From assembly GCF_002224365.1 (NCBI RefSeq), contig NZ_CP022437.1, forward strand, positions 3,472,001 through 3,536,000: a DNA stretch of 64,000 nt, in the 5' to 3' direction. Below are positions 9,169 through 18,195 of this stretch, piece by piece (within the stretch, counting starts at the first letter, position 1; every line of letters begins with the position of its first letter). Source of the DNA: Virgibacillus necropolis (GTDB lineage: Bacteria > Bacillota > Bacilli > Bacillales > Amphibacillaceae). A program made the translations under genes and the position numbers. The notes under the pieces are model-generated. The model worked only from the letters and a program-made list of their open reading frames with translations, was not told where the DNA came from and ran no database searches.

Positions 9169-9228
9169 GAAAACTTGGCTTATCGCCAAGCTTTAATGGC
9201 GAAAGCCCTAGTTGCACTTAACTGATAT
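9169..9228. repeat. 60-bp stem-loop repeat, copy 1
   Basis: Begins GAAAACTTGGCTTATCGCC and runs through GGCGAAAGCCCTAGTTGCAC. It contains nested hairpins (TTGGC/GCCAA and GGCTT.../...AAGCC). A near-identical copy is at 12889-12949 in the same orientation. Confidence 0.75.
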
Positions 9229-9307
9229 TTACAAACTATTTATTTTCTTATCAGTGGAACAAAAGCTTCAGCTTCTGTAACTAGACGCAATAGAAAGGAG
9301 AATCGAT

Positions 9308-10201
9308 GTGAGTTGGCAAAATGCTGAGCTTGAAAGCTTTAATCAAACTAACACATCGGCGAAATCTGGCTCTGTTGATTTTGTACAAAAACCGATAGAA
9401 ATTTATGTTTTTGTAGATCCTCTTTGTCCTGAGTGTTGGTCTTTAGAGCCCTACCTCAAAAAGCTTTCCATTGAGTATGGCCGCCTTTTAACTATCCGAC
9501 CTATTATTAGTGGACACTTAAATACGTTAAATAAAGATAAATTCGATAAACCAAGAAAACTCAAAGACATTTGGGATAAAACAGCGAAACGAACAGGTAT
9601 GAGCTGTGATGGAGATTTATGGATTGATAACCCAGTAACAGCCCCGTGGATTGCATCTCTTGCAATAAAAGCAGCTGAACTACAAGGCAAAAAAGCCGGT
9701 AAAATCTTTTTACGTAAAGTACAGGAAAACCTGTTTTTACAAAAACGCAATATATCAGATGAAGAAGTACTATTTGATATTGCAAAAGAGGCAAATGTAG
9801 ACCTGCAAGAATTTAAAAATGACCTATATTCCCCATCAGCAAAAAAGGCATTTCAATGCGATTTAAAGCTGACACAGGAGATGGAAGTTGATTATATTCC
9901 AACTATTGTCTTTTTCAATCAAGTTGCAGAAGAACAAGGTATTAAAATTTCTGGCCTTTATCCATATGATATTTATGTAAAAGTACTAAAACAAATGCTC
10001 CAACAAGATCCAACGCCAGCTGAAACACCAGAACTAGACGAATTTATGGCTTATTATGGCATCGTTGGTAATAAAGAAATAGCTGTTGTCTATGACTGGA
10101 CACTTGCTCAAACAGATAAAGAAATGAAAAAGTTACAGTTAAAACAAATCGTTGAAAAGATCCCTGTTAAATATGGATCCTTTTGGAAATATATAAAATG
10201 A
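9308..10201 (+). CDS. yjbH: ClpXP adaptor SpxH (YjbH), DsbA-like
   Basis: DsbA/thioredoxin-like adaptor (297 aa; B. subtilis YjbH 299 aa) that delivers the regulator Spx to ClpXP. The N-terminal thioredoxin-like region has the C-P-E-C motif at residues 40-43 ([12 protein letters not shown]); a cis-proline segment VDYIPTIVF lies near 200. Start is GTG at 9308, seven bases after AAAGGAG; an ATG two bases earlier (9306) is out of frame and followed at once by TGA. Its target spx lies 5 kb away on the other strand. Confidence 0.93.
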   Translation: MSWQNAELESFNQTNTSAKSGSVDFVQKPIEIYVFVDPLCPECWSLEPYLKKLSIEYGRLLTIRPIISGHLNTLNKDKFDKPRKLKDIWDKTAKRTGMSCDGDLWIDNPVTAPWIASLAIKAAELQGKKAGKIFLRKVQENLFLQKRNISDEEVLFDIAKEANVDLQEFKNDLYSPSAKKAFQCDLKLTQEMEVDYIPTIVFFNQVAEEQGIKISGLYPYDIYVKVLKQMLQQDPTPAETPELDEFMAYYGIVGNKEIAVVYDWTLAQTDKEMKKLQLKQIVEKIPVKYGSFWKYIK

Positions 10202-10252
10202 AACTTCATACAGTGGGGTATATTTGGTTGTCAAACTGTGAAAAAGACTTTG

Positions 10253-10280
10253 AGCGGCTGCCTGGGGTGGCCGTTTTTGT
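10253..10280 (+). terminator. Probable terminator of yjbI-yjbH
   Basis: GCGGC ... GCCG stem followed by TTTTTGTG, 50 bases after the yjbH stop. The stem is short (4-5 pairs) with a G-rich loop. An outer inverted repeat CAAACTGT / ACAGTTTG flanks it. Confidence 0.5.
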
Positions 10281-10327
10281 GTTTCTTGAGTACAGTTTGG
10301 AATGGCGATATAAATTTGGATACTAAA

Positions 10328-10357
10328 GAAGGATATACGGGGCAGCGTATATCCTTC
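10328..10357. repeat. Perfect 11-bp stem hairpin
   Basis: GAAGGATATAC (10328-10338), eight-base loop, GTATATCCTTC (10347-10357), followed by TGGTCTTTT. It is terminator-like but lies 70 bases after another terminator-like hairpin, with no gene between. Confidence 0.6.
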
Positions 10358-10400
10358 TGGTCTTTTGTATCAAACAAAGGGGATGGAGAAAGTTTAAGTT

Positions 10401-10427
10401 CAAACAAAGGGGTTTGTTTGCTTTTTC
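10401..10427 (+). terminator. Third hairpin with T-run
   Basis: CAAACAA / TTGTTTG followed by CTTTTTC. It is the third stem-loop in a row within 180 bases without any supported gene. Confidence 0.4.
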
Positions 10428-10536
10428 TATCTCACAAATTAACTATACCAAGTTATTTACTGGTGTTCAATACGTATGTGCATTATTTCACAAAAATGTC
10501 ATACTTCTAATTTTTATTTATAAATCATATACTTAA

Positions 10537-10714
10537 GAAAAGCGCAAGTGCCTTCGTTAGCCTCAGCCAAGTTTAAGATGAATCTTTTAGTGATGGTTTT
10601 TATCTAAGAGCGATTGTCTTAACGTTCGATCTAGATATCAACGTTCAACCCAGAATATCAACGCTTCTTCAGAATATCTAAAACATCAGCCGGACTAATC
10701 GCTGGAGCTAGACA
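10537..10714. repeat. Interspersed repeat with internal ATATCAACG tandem units
   Basis: Ends AAAAGCGCAAGTGCC and GCTGGAGCTAGACA resemble a repeat family I recall from Bacillaceae. Inside, ATATCAACG occurs at 10635 and 10655, with a decayed ATATCTA at 10674 (period 19-20). Similar units occur near 26752-26790 and 40446-40494. Confidence 0.6.
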
Positions 10715-10740
10715 AAAAAAACTTTCAGGAGGTTTTGTAC

Positions 10741-10917
10741 ATGCAGGGGATTATGCCATATTTGTTTTTAATCCTAACGATTTTTGCGTTCTTTTTAAAT
10801 ATTTTAGGGTTCATGCAACTAATTCCGCTTTATATTACACTTCCACTACTATTTATATCGATTTATTTGACCATTTTCTCCTTTACACATAGGAAAGTTT
10901 TTCGAAGGTTACGGTAG
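10741..10917 (+). CDS. Small membrane protein, 58 aa
   Basis: Not recognised by family. It has two strongly hydrophobic segments (about residues 6-24 and 28-49) and a basic tail HRKVFRRLR, predicting two membrane helices with an internal positive C-terminus. The start ATG at 10741 has AGGAGG seven bases before it, which is the main reason to believe it. It is alone, between repeats and the convergent pepF gene. A bidirectional terminator follows. Confidence 0.6.
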   Translation: MQGIMPYLFLILTIFAFFLNILGFMQLIPLYITLPLLFISIYLTIFSFTHRKVFRRLR

Positions 10918-10971
10918 TGAATGCTAGCAGTTGTTTTTCCACCCTTCATCTCATCTCCCCCTCCCAATTAC

Positions 10972-11002
10972 AAGAGGATGTTCCATAATGGAACATCCTC
11001 TT
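10972..11002. terminator. Bidirectional terminator between the 58-aa gene and pepF
   Basis: Perfect 14-bp stem AAGAGGATGTTCCA / TGGAACATCCTCTT with a TAA loop, located nine bases after the pepF stop and 55 after the convergent small gene. T-runs are modest on both sides. Confidence 0.75.
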
Positions 11003-11010
11003 TCAAAAAT

Positions 11011-12825
11011 TTATTTCAACAACAGTTTTTCCATTTCTTCTAACTTTTCTTCAAAAACATCCAACGCCTCAAGTATTGGTTGTTTTGACGTCATGTCGAC
11101 ACCAGCTTTTTTCAACACTTCTATTGGAAAATCACTACTTCCCGCTTTCAAGAAGTTTAAATAGCGTTCAACCGCCGTGCCATCTTCATCGGTTAAGATT
11201 TGACTAGCTAAAGCAGTTGCCGCCGAATAGCCGGTAGCATATTGGAATACATAATAATTCATGTAAAAGTGTGGGATGCGTGACCATTCAAGCCCGATTT
11301 CCTCATCTGAAACAACTTCATCACCGAAATATTTTTTGTTCAACGCATAATAAATTTCCGTCAATTTATCAGCAGTTAGTGCCTCGCCATCTTGCATTCG
11401 CTTATGAATATCATGTTCAAATTCTGCGAACATCGTTTGGCGGAAAACCGTTCCACGGAAACCTTCTAAGAAATGATTCAACAAGTATAGTTTTTCTTTT
11501 TCATCTTCCAAATGGTTTAACATGTATTCGTTTAACAGTGCTTCATTACAGGTTGACGCAACCTCAGCCACAAAAATAGAATAGTTTCCATAACGGAATG
11601 GTTGCGACTTTCTTGTATAATAGCTGTGAACGGAATGGCCAAGTTCATGTGCGAGTGTGAATAAATCATTCACATTATCCTGCCAGTTCAGTAAGATATA
11701 TGGATTTGTACCATATGCTCCTGATGAATAAGCTCCACTGCGCTTTCCTTTGTTTTCCTCCACATCAATCCAGCGATTTTTGTAGCCTTCTTTGACGATG
11801 TTGACATACTCTTCCCCAAGTGGTGCAAGGCTTTCCACTACATGTTCCTGTGCCTTCTGATACGGAATTTTCATTTCAACATTTTTCACGAGTGGTGTGT
11901 ACATGTCATACATATGCAGTTCATCTAGTTCCAATACCTTTTTACGCAACGCAGAGTATCGGTGGAGTAAATGAATTTTGTCATTCACCGCTTCAACCAA
12001 ATTTTCATATACCTGCTCAGGAATATTGTTTCCATCCAATGCAGCGTGTCTTGCTGAATCATAATTACGTACCTTCGCATTAAAGTTATCCTTCTTAATA
12101 GTTCCGGTTAAAGTGGAAGAGAACGTATTTTTAAAGCTACCATATGTGCTGTACATTGCCTTGAATGCATCCTCGCGTACTCTACGGTCTTTTGATTCTA
12201 AAAATCCGAGATAACGTCCATGTGTTAAGTCTATTTCTTCTCCGTCCTCATTTTTAATCGCTGGGAAAGTAAGATCGGCATTGTTTAACATACCAAATGT
12301 TTGCGATGCGTTTTCAATCGGTTCTGAAGCCTCTGCAAGTAATGCTTCTTCTTTTTGGCTCAATACATGTGCACGTTGACGCGTAATTTCATCTAATGTT
12401 TGCTTATATAAAGCTAATTCCTCTTTTTCTGATTGAAATTGCTTCAGCTTCGATTCCTCAATTGTTAAAATTTCAGGGACCAGGAAACTCATTGAACTTG
12501 ATGCAAGTGTTAGCACATTTTCGGCCTTTGCATTCATCTCCTGGTAAAATGAATTAGTCGTATCTTCATCATTACGCATATGCGCATATGTAAAAAGCTT
12601 GCCCAAACGCTGTGATAAATCGTCTTGGAGCTTTAACACGTCATATAATGCTTGCGCAGAATCAGATAATTTCCCAGCGTATTCTTCAATCTGAGGGATA
12701 TCTTGCTTCAAGCTTTTTAGTTCTTGTTCCCATTTCTCATCAGTTGCAAAAATATCTTCAAGATCCCATGTTAGTTCTTTAGGTAACTCACTTCTTTTTG
12801 GTAATTCCTTTGTTGCTTTAGCCAA
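11011..12825 (-). CDS. pepF: Oligoendopeptidase F (M3B)
   Basis: Cytoplasmic zinc metallopeptidase of family M3B (604 aa), cutting short peptides. The HEXXH zinc motif lies near residue 395 (LAHELGHSVHSYY), with the third ligand Glu in the following helix (FVAEVASTCNEAL). The chosen start is TTG at 12825, because AAAGGAGGAT lies eight bases before it; the longer frame from GTG 12849 has no ribosome site. In B. subtilis the homologue (yjbG) sits between coiA and yjbH, as here. Confidence 0.93.
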   Translation of the reverse strand: MAKATKELPKRSELPKELTWDLEDIFATDEKWEQELKSLKQDIPQIEEYAGKLSDSAQALYDVLKLQDDLSQRLGKLFTYAHMRNDEDTTNSFYQEMNAKAENVLTLASSSMSFLVPEILTIEESKLKQFQSEKEELALYKQTLDEITRQRAHVLSQKEEALLAEASEPIENASQTFGMLNNADLTFPAIKNEDGEEIDLTHGRYLGFLESKDRRVREDAFKAMYSTYGSFKNTFSSTLTGTIKKDNFNAKVRNYDSARHAALDGNNIPEQVYENLVEAVNDKIHLLHRYSALRKKVLELDELHMYDMYTPLVKNVEMKIPYQKAQEHVVESLAPLGEEYVNIVKEGYKNRWIDVEENKGKRSGAYSSGAYGTNPYILLNWQDNVNDLFTLAHELGHSVHSYYTRKSQPFRYGNYSIFVAEVASTCNEALLNEYMLNHLEDEKEKLYLLNHFLEGFRGTVFRQTMFAEFEHDIHKRMQDGEALTADKLTEIYYALNKKYFGDEVVSDEEIGLEWSRIPHFYMNYYVFQYATGYSAATALASQILTDEDGTAVERYLNFLKAGSSDFPIEVLKKAGVDMTSKQPILEALDVFEEKLEEMEKLLLK

Positions 12826-12888
12826 TTGAATATCCTCCTTTTTTTCCACTCTTATACTTATTCGGCAAAATTTACAAAATTCCTGTTA

Positions 12889-12949
12889 GAAAACTTGGCT
12901 TATCGCCAAGCTTAATGGCGAAAGCCTTAGTTGCACTTATACTGATATC
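12889..12949. repeat. 60-bp stem-loop repeat, copy 2
   Basis: Matches 9169-9228 almost base for base (GAAAACTTGGCTTATCGCC ... GTTGCACTTA), with one base missing in the AAGCTTTAAT stretch. It lies upstream of pepF and downstream of coiA. Confidence 0.75.
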
Positions 12950-13027
12950 CATTTAAAATTAATACATTCTTATCCGTGTAAAAAGTAATGACTACTTTAG
13001 TATGCTAATTCCCACTATAATCATGCA

Positions 13028-14200
13028 CTATACTATCGTACTACAATGTATCAACTGATTCATTAATCGTGCATCTTCACTAAGGGAACTTTCTATATTT
13101 TTGTGAAAATGGATTTCTTTTATTTTTTTAAATAGATGGGAGTCAATTTGATCGATTACTTGAAGTTTTTTCAATAAAATTAAATATTCATAGATAGGGT
13201 TATCCATCCCTCTGTCTAAGGAAAAATGCTGTCGTGGTTGATAACGAAGTATACGATGGGATCTTTCTAAGGTAAAACTGGCTCCAATCGGTAAGGGGTC
13301 TAACAAATCCAGGCATAACCTACTTTGCCAATTACCAAGTGTTGTTTTCATAAGGTGCTGTCCACGAACAGGTAAATGTACAATAGACGGCAGTTTTTCT
13401 TTATGTGTTCCTTTTTCATATAACCAGTTAAACCATGCTAATTCTGAACCATGCAATCGATTATTCTGACGTAATCGAAATGCCATTTTTTCTTTCTTCC
13501 ACAGTTCAAATAGCCACTTATCGTGTAACTCTTGCTGAAAAAACATATTGGAAAAAGTCATATCTTTTAGTGAGATAAACCTAAATAGCCCTAAAGCGAG
13601 ACGCGCTGATATTAAATGAACATGTTGGATGATAATAAATTGAAAGGTTTGTGGACAAAAGAAGTAAAACGTTAAGGGGAAATCGGCTGAAAATCGATGC
13701 ATAAACGAAAGAGTGAATGGATCCACTTTAAAGTGGTGCTGACGCAATCGATGAAAATGTTTGGCTCCAAGAATCCATATCGGTGTAATTCCTGCTTCCA
13801 TGTATCCTGTATTTCGTCGGTTTATTATTTCTATTGGAACCCGTGCACATTGATATTCAATTGCAACCTTACGACTCTTAATTGTGACAAAAAGATCTGG
13901 ACGTTGTTTAATTTCAGGTAAATACTTTTCTAACTCAACATCAATTCCTTGTTGCTTTAACCAATTATACAATAAAAGTTTTCCCTGCTCATGATAAGGA
14001 CCTTCACCGTGGTCATTTGAAGCGCATTCGAGTTTTGACCGATGTGCAAAATGTGCTACCGTCCTCTCACCAGCCTTCACTAAAACAGGTTCATTACAAA
14101 CCGGGCAAACAAATTCACCTCGCCGCGCCTTTCGAATTTCATCTTTTGAGAGGCTAACAAGTGTAGTGATCTTACCAGTTTTTGATTTTGCTTGAAGCAT
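13028..14200 (-). CDS. coiA: Competence protein CoiA
   Basis: Competence-induced CoiA (390 aa). The N-terminus has a zinc-finger-like FVCPVCNEPV and FAHRSKLEC pair, followed by a nuclease-like core (KQRPDLFVTI ... VAIEYQCAR, a D-ExQ arrangement as in restriction-type folds). The homologue is needed for efficient transformation or recombination of incoming DNA in Streptococcus. Start ATG 14200 has a strong GGAGGTGAT site seven bases upstream; the longer frame from 14245 lacks one. It is next to mecA, which controls competence in B. subtilis. Confidence 0.9.
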   Translation of the reverse strand: MLQAKSKTGKITTLVSLSKDEIRKARRGEFVCPVCNEPVLVKAGERTVAHFAHRSKLECASNDHGEGPYHEQGKLLLYNWLKQQGIDVELEKYLPEIKQRPDLFVTIKSRKVAIEYQCARVPIEIINRRNTGYMEAGITPIWILGAKHFHRLRQHHFKVDPFTLSFMHRFSADFPLTFYFFCPQTFQFIIIQHVHLISARLALGLFRFISLKDMTFSNMFFQQELHDKWLFELWKKEKMAFRLRQNNRLHGSELAWFNWLYEKGTHKEKLPSIVHLPVRGQHLMKTTLGNWQSRLCLDLLDPLPIGASFTLERSHRILRYQPRQHFSLDRGMDNPIYEYLILLKKLQVIDQIDSHLFKKIKEIHFHKNIESSLSEDARLMNQLIHCSTIV

Positions 14201-14262
14201 AGATGGTATCACCTCCGTTATTAATAATTCGACAAAAGCGGACAAGTTCCTGCTTTTTTCAT

Positions 14263-14290
14263 AAAAAAAAAAACACCCATAGTTGGATGC
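14263..14290 (-). terminator. Terminator of mecA
   Basis: Directly after the mecA stop on the minus strand: CATCC, six-base loop, GGGTG (one T-G pair), then an uninterrupted run of 11 T. Confidence 0.8.
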
Positions 14291-14291
14291 C

Positions 14292-14981
14292 TTATAGCTG
14301 TGCAGGGAAATAGTTTCTTACTTGTTCGAATGTGTCATCGGTGAATACCTTTTTCCCATATTCTTCTAAATAATGAATGGTCATATCTGTATCCCTGCCA
14401 AATTCAAAAATTTTACTAATGATATCTTCTTGCTGGTCATCATCTAATGATTCATCAATAAATTCTAGATAAAAATAATAGTTGTTATTATAGTTGTATA
14501 GACTGTCTTGGAATGAATCCGTTTCATCCTGGTAATAATGACTTAACTGAATGACATCTTCAAAATCACTAAAACTTACAACAAGTGATAAATTACCGTC
14601 TTCTTCTATATTTTCTTCCGTGTCTTTGTCGCTTGATTTACCAAATTTATCTTCTAGCATATTTTCAATATCCTCATCCACAGATAAATCTATCGTTTTC
14701 CCATTCTCAGTGGACAGCTCAATATTCTCACCATTTTTAGAAACTTGTGCTTTTGTCACGATGATTTCTAACCCTTTTTCTAATGCTTGCACTTGTATCC
14801 AAAGTGGTCCTTCTACATTAAAATCTTCTTTATAGTTCACTTCATCCATCATTTGCCAGAATAGCTGTTCACTACGTTCGCGGTTGTACCAAATTTCCTC
14901 GCGTTCAAATCCACGATCCTCAATATCTACGTAGGTTATATAAAATTTAACGGTATTATCATTAATTCGTTCTATTTCCAT
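14292..14981 (-). CDS. mecA: Adaptor protein MecA
   Basis: Adaptor that links substrates such as ComK to ClpC/ClpP (229 aa, typical). The N-terminal substrate-binding part (MEIERINDNTVKFYITYVDI) and the C-terminal ClpC-binding part (FEFGRDTDMTIHYLEEYGK) are joined by an acidic linker (about 110-140). GAAGGGAGAG precedes the ATG. It has its own terminator, so it is probably monocistronic. Confidence 0.95.
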   Translation of the reverse strand: MEIERINDNTVKFYITYVDIEDRGFEREEIWYNRERSEQLFWQMMDEVNYKEDFNVEGPLWIQVQALEKGLEIIVTKAQVSKNGENIELSTENGKTIDLSVDEDIENMLEDKFGKSSDKDTEENIEEDGNLSLVVSFSDFEDVIQLSHYYQDETDSFQDSLYNYNNNYYFYLEFIDESLDDDQQEDIISKIFEFGRDTDMTIHYLEEYGKKVFTDDTFEQVRNYFPAQL

Positions 14982-15249
14982 GGTATTTCTCTCCCTTCTA
15001 TTAAATAGTTAGGTGGAAGAGACTATCTCACCCGTATCTACCTATGCTAAAAATAAGGCTTCTTTACTATTTAATTACCCGTTTTTCTGCTTTTTTAACC
15101 ATTCATTTTGGTGTATTAACTTCTATATTTTCATTGTATGCTACAACGATGGCTTTTGAAAATTAAAATGCCTATATATATGCAATTTAATATTATATTT
15201 TAGATGATTACTAAGCATTTGTCACGAATCTTTTTGAGAAATACAACAA
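14982..15249. other. AT-rich gap upstream of mecA
   Basis: About 270 bases with no supported gene or repeat. It must contain the mecA promoter on the minus strand, but no clear -35/-10 pair stood out. Confidence 0.4.
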
Positions 15250-15288
15250 AAACGCAGAACCTTCTTAAATAGGTCTGCGTTTTTTTTT
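15250..15288. terminator. Terminator of spx
   Basis: AAACGCAGA-CCT ... AGG-TCTGCGTTT stem with T-rich ends in both directions, about 30 bases after the spx stop. Confidence 0.8.
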
Positions 15289-15316
15289 ATCATTTTCCTA
15301 CTAATTTCAAATGAAA

Positions 15317-15712
15317 TTAGTTTACCATCCGTTGAGCCTCGCGTAGTTGAAATGTACGTACCGTTCTAGGTAAAAATCGTCTTATTTCATCTTCATTATA
15401 ACCAACCTGTAGACGTTTTTCATCAAGTATTATTGGTCTTCTTAATAATCCTGGGTTTTTTTGAATCAAGTGAAATAAATCCTTTAAGGGTAATTGATCT
15501 ATATTCACGTCTAATTTTTGAAAAACCTTAGAACGAGTTGAAATTATCTCATCCGTTCCATCTTCTGTCATGCGTAAAATTTCCTTGATTTCGTCTAATG
15601 ATAATGGTTCGGAAAATATATTTCGTTCAGTGAACGGTATATCATGTTCTTCTAACCATGCTTTTGCTTTTCTGCACGAAGTACAACTTGGTGAGGTATA
15701 AAGTGTTACCAT
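15317..15712 (-). CDS. spx: Transcriptional regulator Spx
   Basis: ArsC-family regulator (131 aa) that binds the RNA polymerase alpha C-terminal domain and controls the disulfide-stress response. The redox switch C10-T-S-C13 is intact, and the family residues SRSKVFQKL (as [10 protein letters not shown]) and [22 protein letters not shown] follow. Its degradation is controlled by ClpXP plus YjbH, also encoded here. The gene lies downstream of the yjbC acetyltransferase, as in B. subtilis, though with nearly 300 bases between that could hold its own promoters. Confidence 0.96.
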   Translation of the reverse strand: MVTLYTSPSCTSCRKAKAWLEEHDIPFTERNIFSEPLSLDEIKEILRMTEDGTDEIISTRSKVFQKLDVNIDQLPLKDLFHLIQKNPGLLRRPIILDEKRLQVGYNEDEIRRFLPRTVRTFQLREAQRMVN

Positions 15713-15954
15713 AAAACTTCACTCCTCAATCTAATATATTGGTTATTCCATGAACTTTTTATAACTTATTAGATTAAAATAAGTTTAAATAACCTATATG
15801 TATAGTATACTACATTTGTCAAGCGAAAGGTAGAGTATATGTAAAAAAATTAGGTTTTTAATCAATGTTCATGAAATGTTGTCGATTATATATAACATAC
15901 CCTAATCATTTTTAATTAAACCATTTTATCAAAATTATTTAGGATAATACTATA

Positions 15955-15982
15955 GCAACCCCAGGAAATAAGATGGGGCTGC
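15955..15982 (-). terminator. Weak hairpin after yjbC
   Basis: GCAGCCCCA ... TGGGGTTGC stem just after the yjbC stop, followed by TATAGTATT rather than a clean T-run. Confidence 0.4.
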
Positions 15983-15994
15983 GTAATTAATAAC

Positions 15995-16588
15995 TTAAGC
16001 TTTCTCGGGCTTTTTTAGATTCTTAAAAATGTCTTCATTTTCACGGTCCGTATCATAGCTCAATACTTCATCAACAGGCTGATACGACCTTCCATATATT
16101 TCTTCATCTTTATACGTATGAATATGGTCATACGTATGTTTCATCTTTTCATAAATTACATCTTCGGAATCGTCATTTGGAGACCAATATAAAATTTCCA
16201 TTGTAGTCTCTTCATTTGTAGCAAGTGAACGGCGATTATATCCAATGGATTGTGCGTGGGTAAATCCTTCTCTTTGGTAAAAACGAAGTCGCTTCTCGGT
16301 ATCTGTATCATCATAATCAACAGGCTCTACTTCCAAAATAATTGGTTTCCCTTTTTCTTTTAGCTTCTCCATTATCTTGTGACCGGTTCCTTGCCCCCTT
16401 GTCTCAGTAGACACCCATACATAGTCGATAAAAATAAATGTATCGAACTCAGCGAACATTAAAACATGATTTGGGCTTTCGTCTTTATAATATACGTCCC
16501 CTTTTTCTTTCAAAAGCATGTCCATATGTTCCTTCGATTTCATTTCCTCTACTGGGAAATATTTGTTTAACTTTTCATACCAATTCAT
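15995..16588 (-). CDS. yjbC: GNAT-family acetyltransferase YjbC
   Basis: Putative N-acetyltransferase (197 aa). The acetyl-CoA loop is TRGQGTGHKIM (R/Q-x-x-G-x-G/A), preceded by the FIFIDYVWVS strand. The N-terminal NWYEKLNKYFPVEEMKSKEHM and the segment TEKRLRFYQREGFTHAQSIGY agree with the YjbC family, which lies upstream of spx in many Bacillaceae. The acyl acceptor is unknown. AAAGGAG lies before the ATG. Confidence 0.88.
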   Translation of the reverse strand: MNWYEKLNKYFPVEEMKSKEHMDMLLKEKGDVYYKDESPNHVLMFAEFDTFIFIDYVWVSTETRGQGTGHKIMEKLKEKGKPIILEVEPVDYDDTDTEKRLRFYQREGFTHAQSIGYNRRSLATNEETTMEILYWSPNDDSEDVIYEKMKHTYDHIHTYKDEEIYGRSYQPVDEVLSYDTDRENEDIFKNLKKPEKA

Positions 16589-16730
16589 TCATCTACTCCT
16601 TTACCATTTTATAGTAGTCTCTTATAGTATAACGAATTAATCACGTTTTGTTAAATGCCTTTTTACGTTAAGCACTATTATTTGTTTGCCCTAATAACAA
16701 TAATTTAAACAAAAATTGCTCTGAAGTTGA

Positions 16731-16761
16731 AAAAGCAGACCCCCAAAAGGGATCTGCTTTT
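16731..16761 (-). terminator. Terminator of the DUF4015 gene
   Basis: AGCAGATCCC ... GGGGGTCTGCTTTTT on the minus strand, directly after the stop codon. Confidence 0.75.
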
Positions 16762-16765
16762 ATTC

Positions 16766-17980
16766 TTAATTAAGCGGTGTATAGTCCACATTATCTGTAT
16801 AATCATTGCCAGCATTCCAAAGTAAAAATTCATTTATCCCCTGCTCGTTCAATGCTTTAATTTGTGCTTCCACTTCCGCTTTTCCATATTGCTTTGTTGG
16901 TCCACTGTATAACCAAGGAGCTTCAAAATCTTGAATCCACGGCCTTGAAGTTGGTGGATCTTCTAATTTACCTAATACTTCATTTTCAACTTTTGCATAC
17001 TTACTAACTAATTTATATGGTTCGGTATCAGGCTTTTCTATACCAAAATAAGATGTCCAATGACTTGGATAAATCATAGAAGATATGACATCAACGTTTT
17101 TGGATATCTTCGTGAAATTTTGTCCAATACCAGGTGCTGCAGGAATTGTTGCTGCATACCCGAAAATGTCTACTGCAACGTCTACCCCATAATAATCTAA
17201 CTCATCGTTTGCATAAGATACAAAATCAGTTACTGCATTAACTCGTCGTTCTACATTTCCTTCAGAATCAGTATAATCGCCTAAATCATAGTCGAGAACT
17301 TCATCGTAATCTTCAAAGCCCTCTGGGAAGCGGACATAGTCGAATTGTATCTCTTGGAAACCAAGCTCAGCTGCCATTTTTGCAATTTCTACATTGTATT
17401 CCCAGACTTCTTTTTGAAATGGATTTACAAATGCTTCTCCATTGCCATTAGTCCATACTTCTCCGTTTTGCTTAAATGACCATTCTGGATGTTTTTCTGC
17501 AAGAACAGTATCTTTAAATACCACAATTCTTGCAATCGGGTAAATCCCTTTCTTTTCAAGTACTTCAAGCATTTTACGTGGTTCATTGATAAAGTTCTTA
17601 GCGATATCTTCATAAGGGGAGCCTTCTTTTGGTTTAAATGTTAAGTTTCCATGATCCTCTTTAATGTCAATAACCATTGCATTCAATTCTGTTGAATCCA
17701 CTAAGTTTAGCAACGTCTCAAAACGTTTTCCCCCTGCTGAAGGACCAGTTACATAAATTCCTCGAACAGCATCTGGATATTCAAAATCGAGCCCCGAATC
17801 ATATGTAAATCGCTGCATTTGTTTACTTACATCTATTGGCTTTAGACTTATTTGTTTTTTCATATGACTGTGTGCGGTATGTACTTCTTTTTCACCACTT
17901 GCAGATACGTTAAGTGGCAATACGATAGCAAACAGGAGAATCCCTACAATCGCCATTATTCCAATACCCATTTTCCCCAT
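16766..17980 (-). CDS. Secreted putative glycoside hydrolase, DUF4015 (COG1306)
   Basis: Secreted protein (404 aa) with the TIM-barrel-like domain PF13200. An N-terminal signal peptide (MGKMGIG..., hydrophobic core about 7-25, SAS-G cut region) is followed by RGIYVTGPSAGG, AMVIDIKEDHG, YPIARIVVFKD, EIQFDYVRFPEG and EFLLWNAGNDY, the conserved acidic strand-end motifs of the family. Activity is unproven. The frame starts at 18004, but AGGAGA lies before the ATG at 17980 and none before the first ATG, so the shorter form is preferred. Confidence 0.85.
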   Translation of the reverse strand: MGKMGIGIMAIVGILLFAIVLPLNVSASGEKEVHTAHSHMKKQISLKPIDVSKQMQRFTYDSGLDFEYPDAVRGIYVTGPSAGGKRFETLLNLVDSTELNAMVIDIKEDHGNLTFKPKEGSPYEDIAKNFINEPRKMLEVLEKKGIYPIARIVVFKDTVLAEKHPEWSFKQNGEVWTNGNGEAFVNPFQKEVWEYNVEIAKMAAELGFQEIQFDYVRFPEGFEDYDEVLDYDLGDYTDSEGNVERRVNAVTDFVSYANDELDYYGVDVAVDIFGYAATIPAAPGIGQNFTKISKNVDVISSMIYPSHWTSYFGIEKPDTEPYKLVSKYAKVENEVLGKLEDPPTSRPWIQDFEAPWLYSGPTKQYGKAEVEAQIKALNEQGINEFLLWNAGNDYTDNVDYTPLN

Positions 17981-18195
17981 TAATATCAATCTCCTAATCT
18001 TCATTTCATTCTATTATATAGGAAAAAAACAAAAAAATGAACGTAAATTTGGTAATTAATGTCGAAATATAGGACATTTTTATTTGTGTTTTCTGTTTCT
18101 TTTTGAACTAGAATGTATTATGAAGAAATCACTGCATATAGTCACCTATTTTCAGACTCTAGCTTTCGCTTCGCTTCCAGATACGAATGTATCAA

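Noticed and set aside
10238-10510. Plus-strand frame of 90 codons after yjbH
   Set aside because: It crosses three hairpins, has no ribosome site and the protein resembles no family; more likely structured non-coding DNA.
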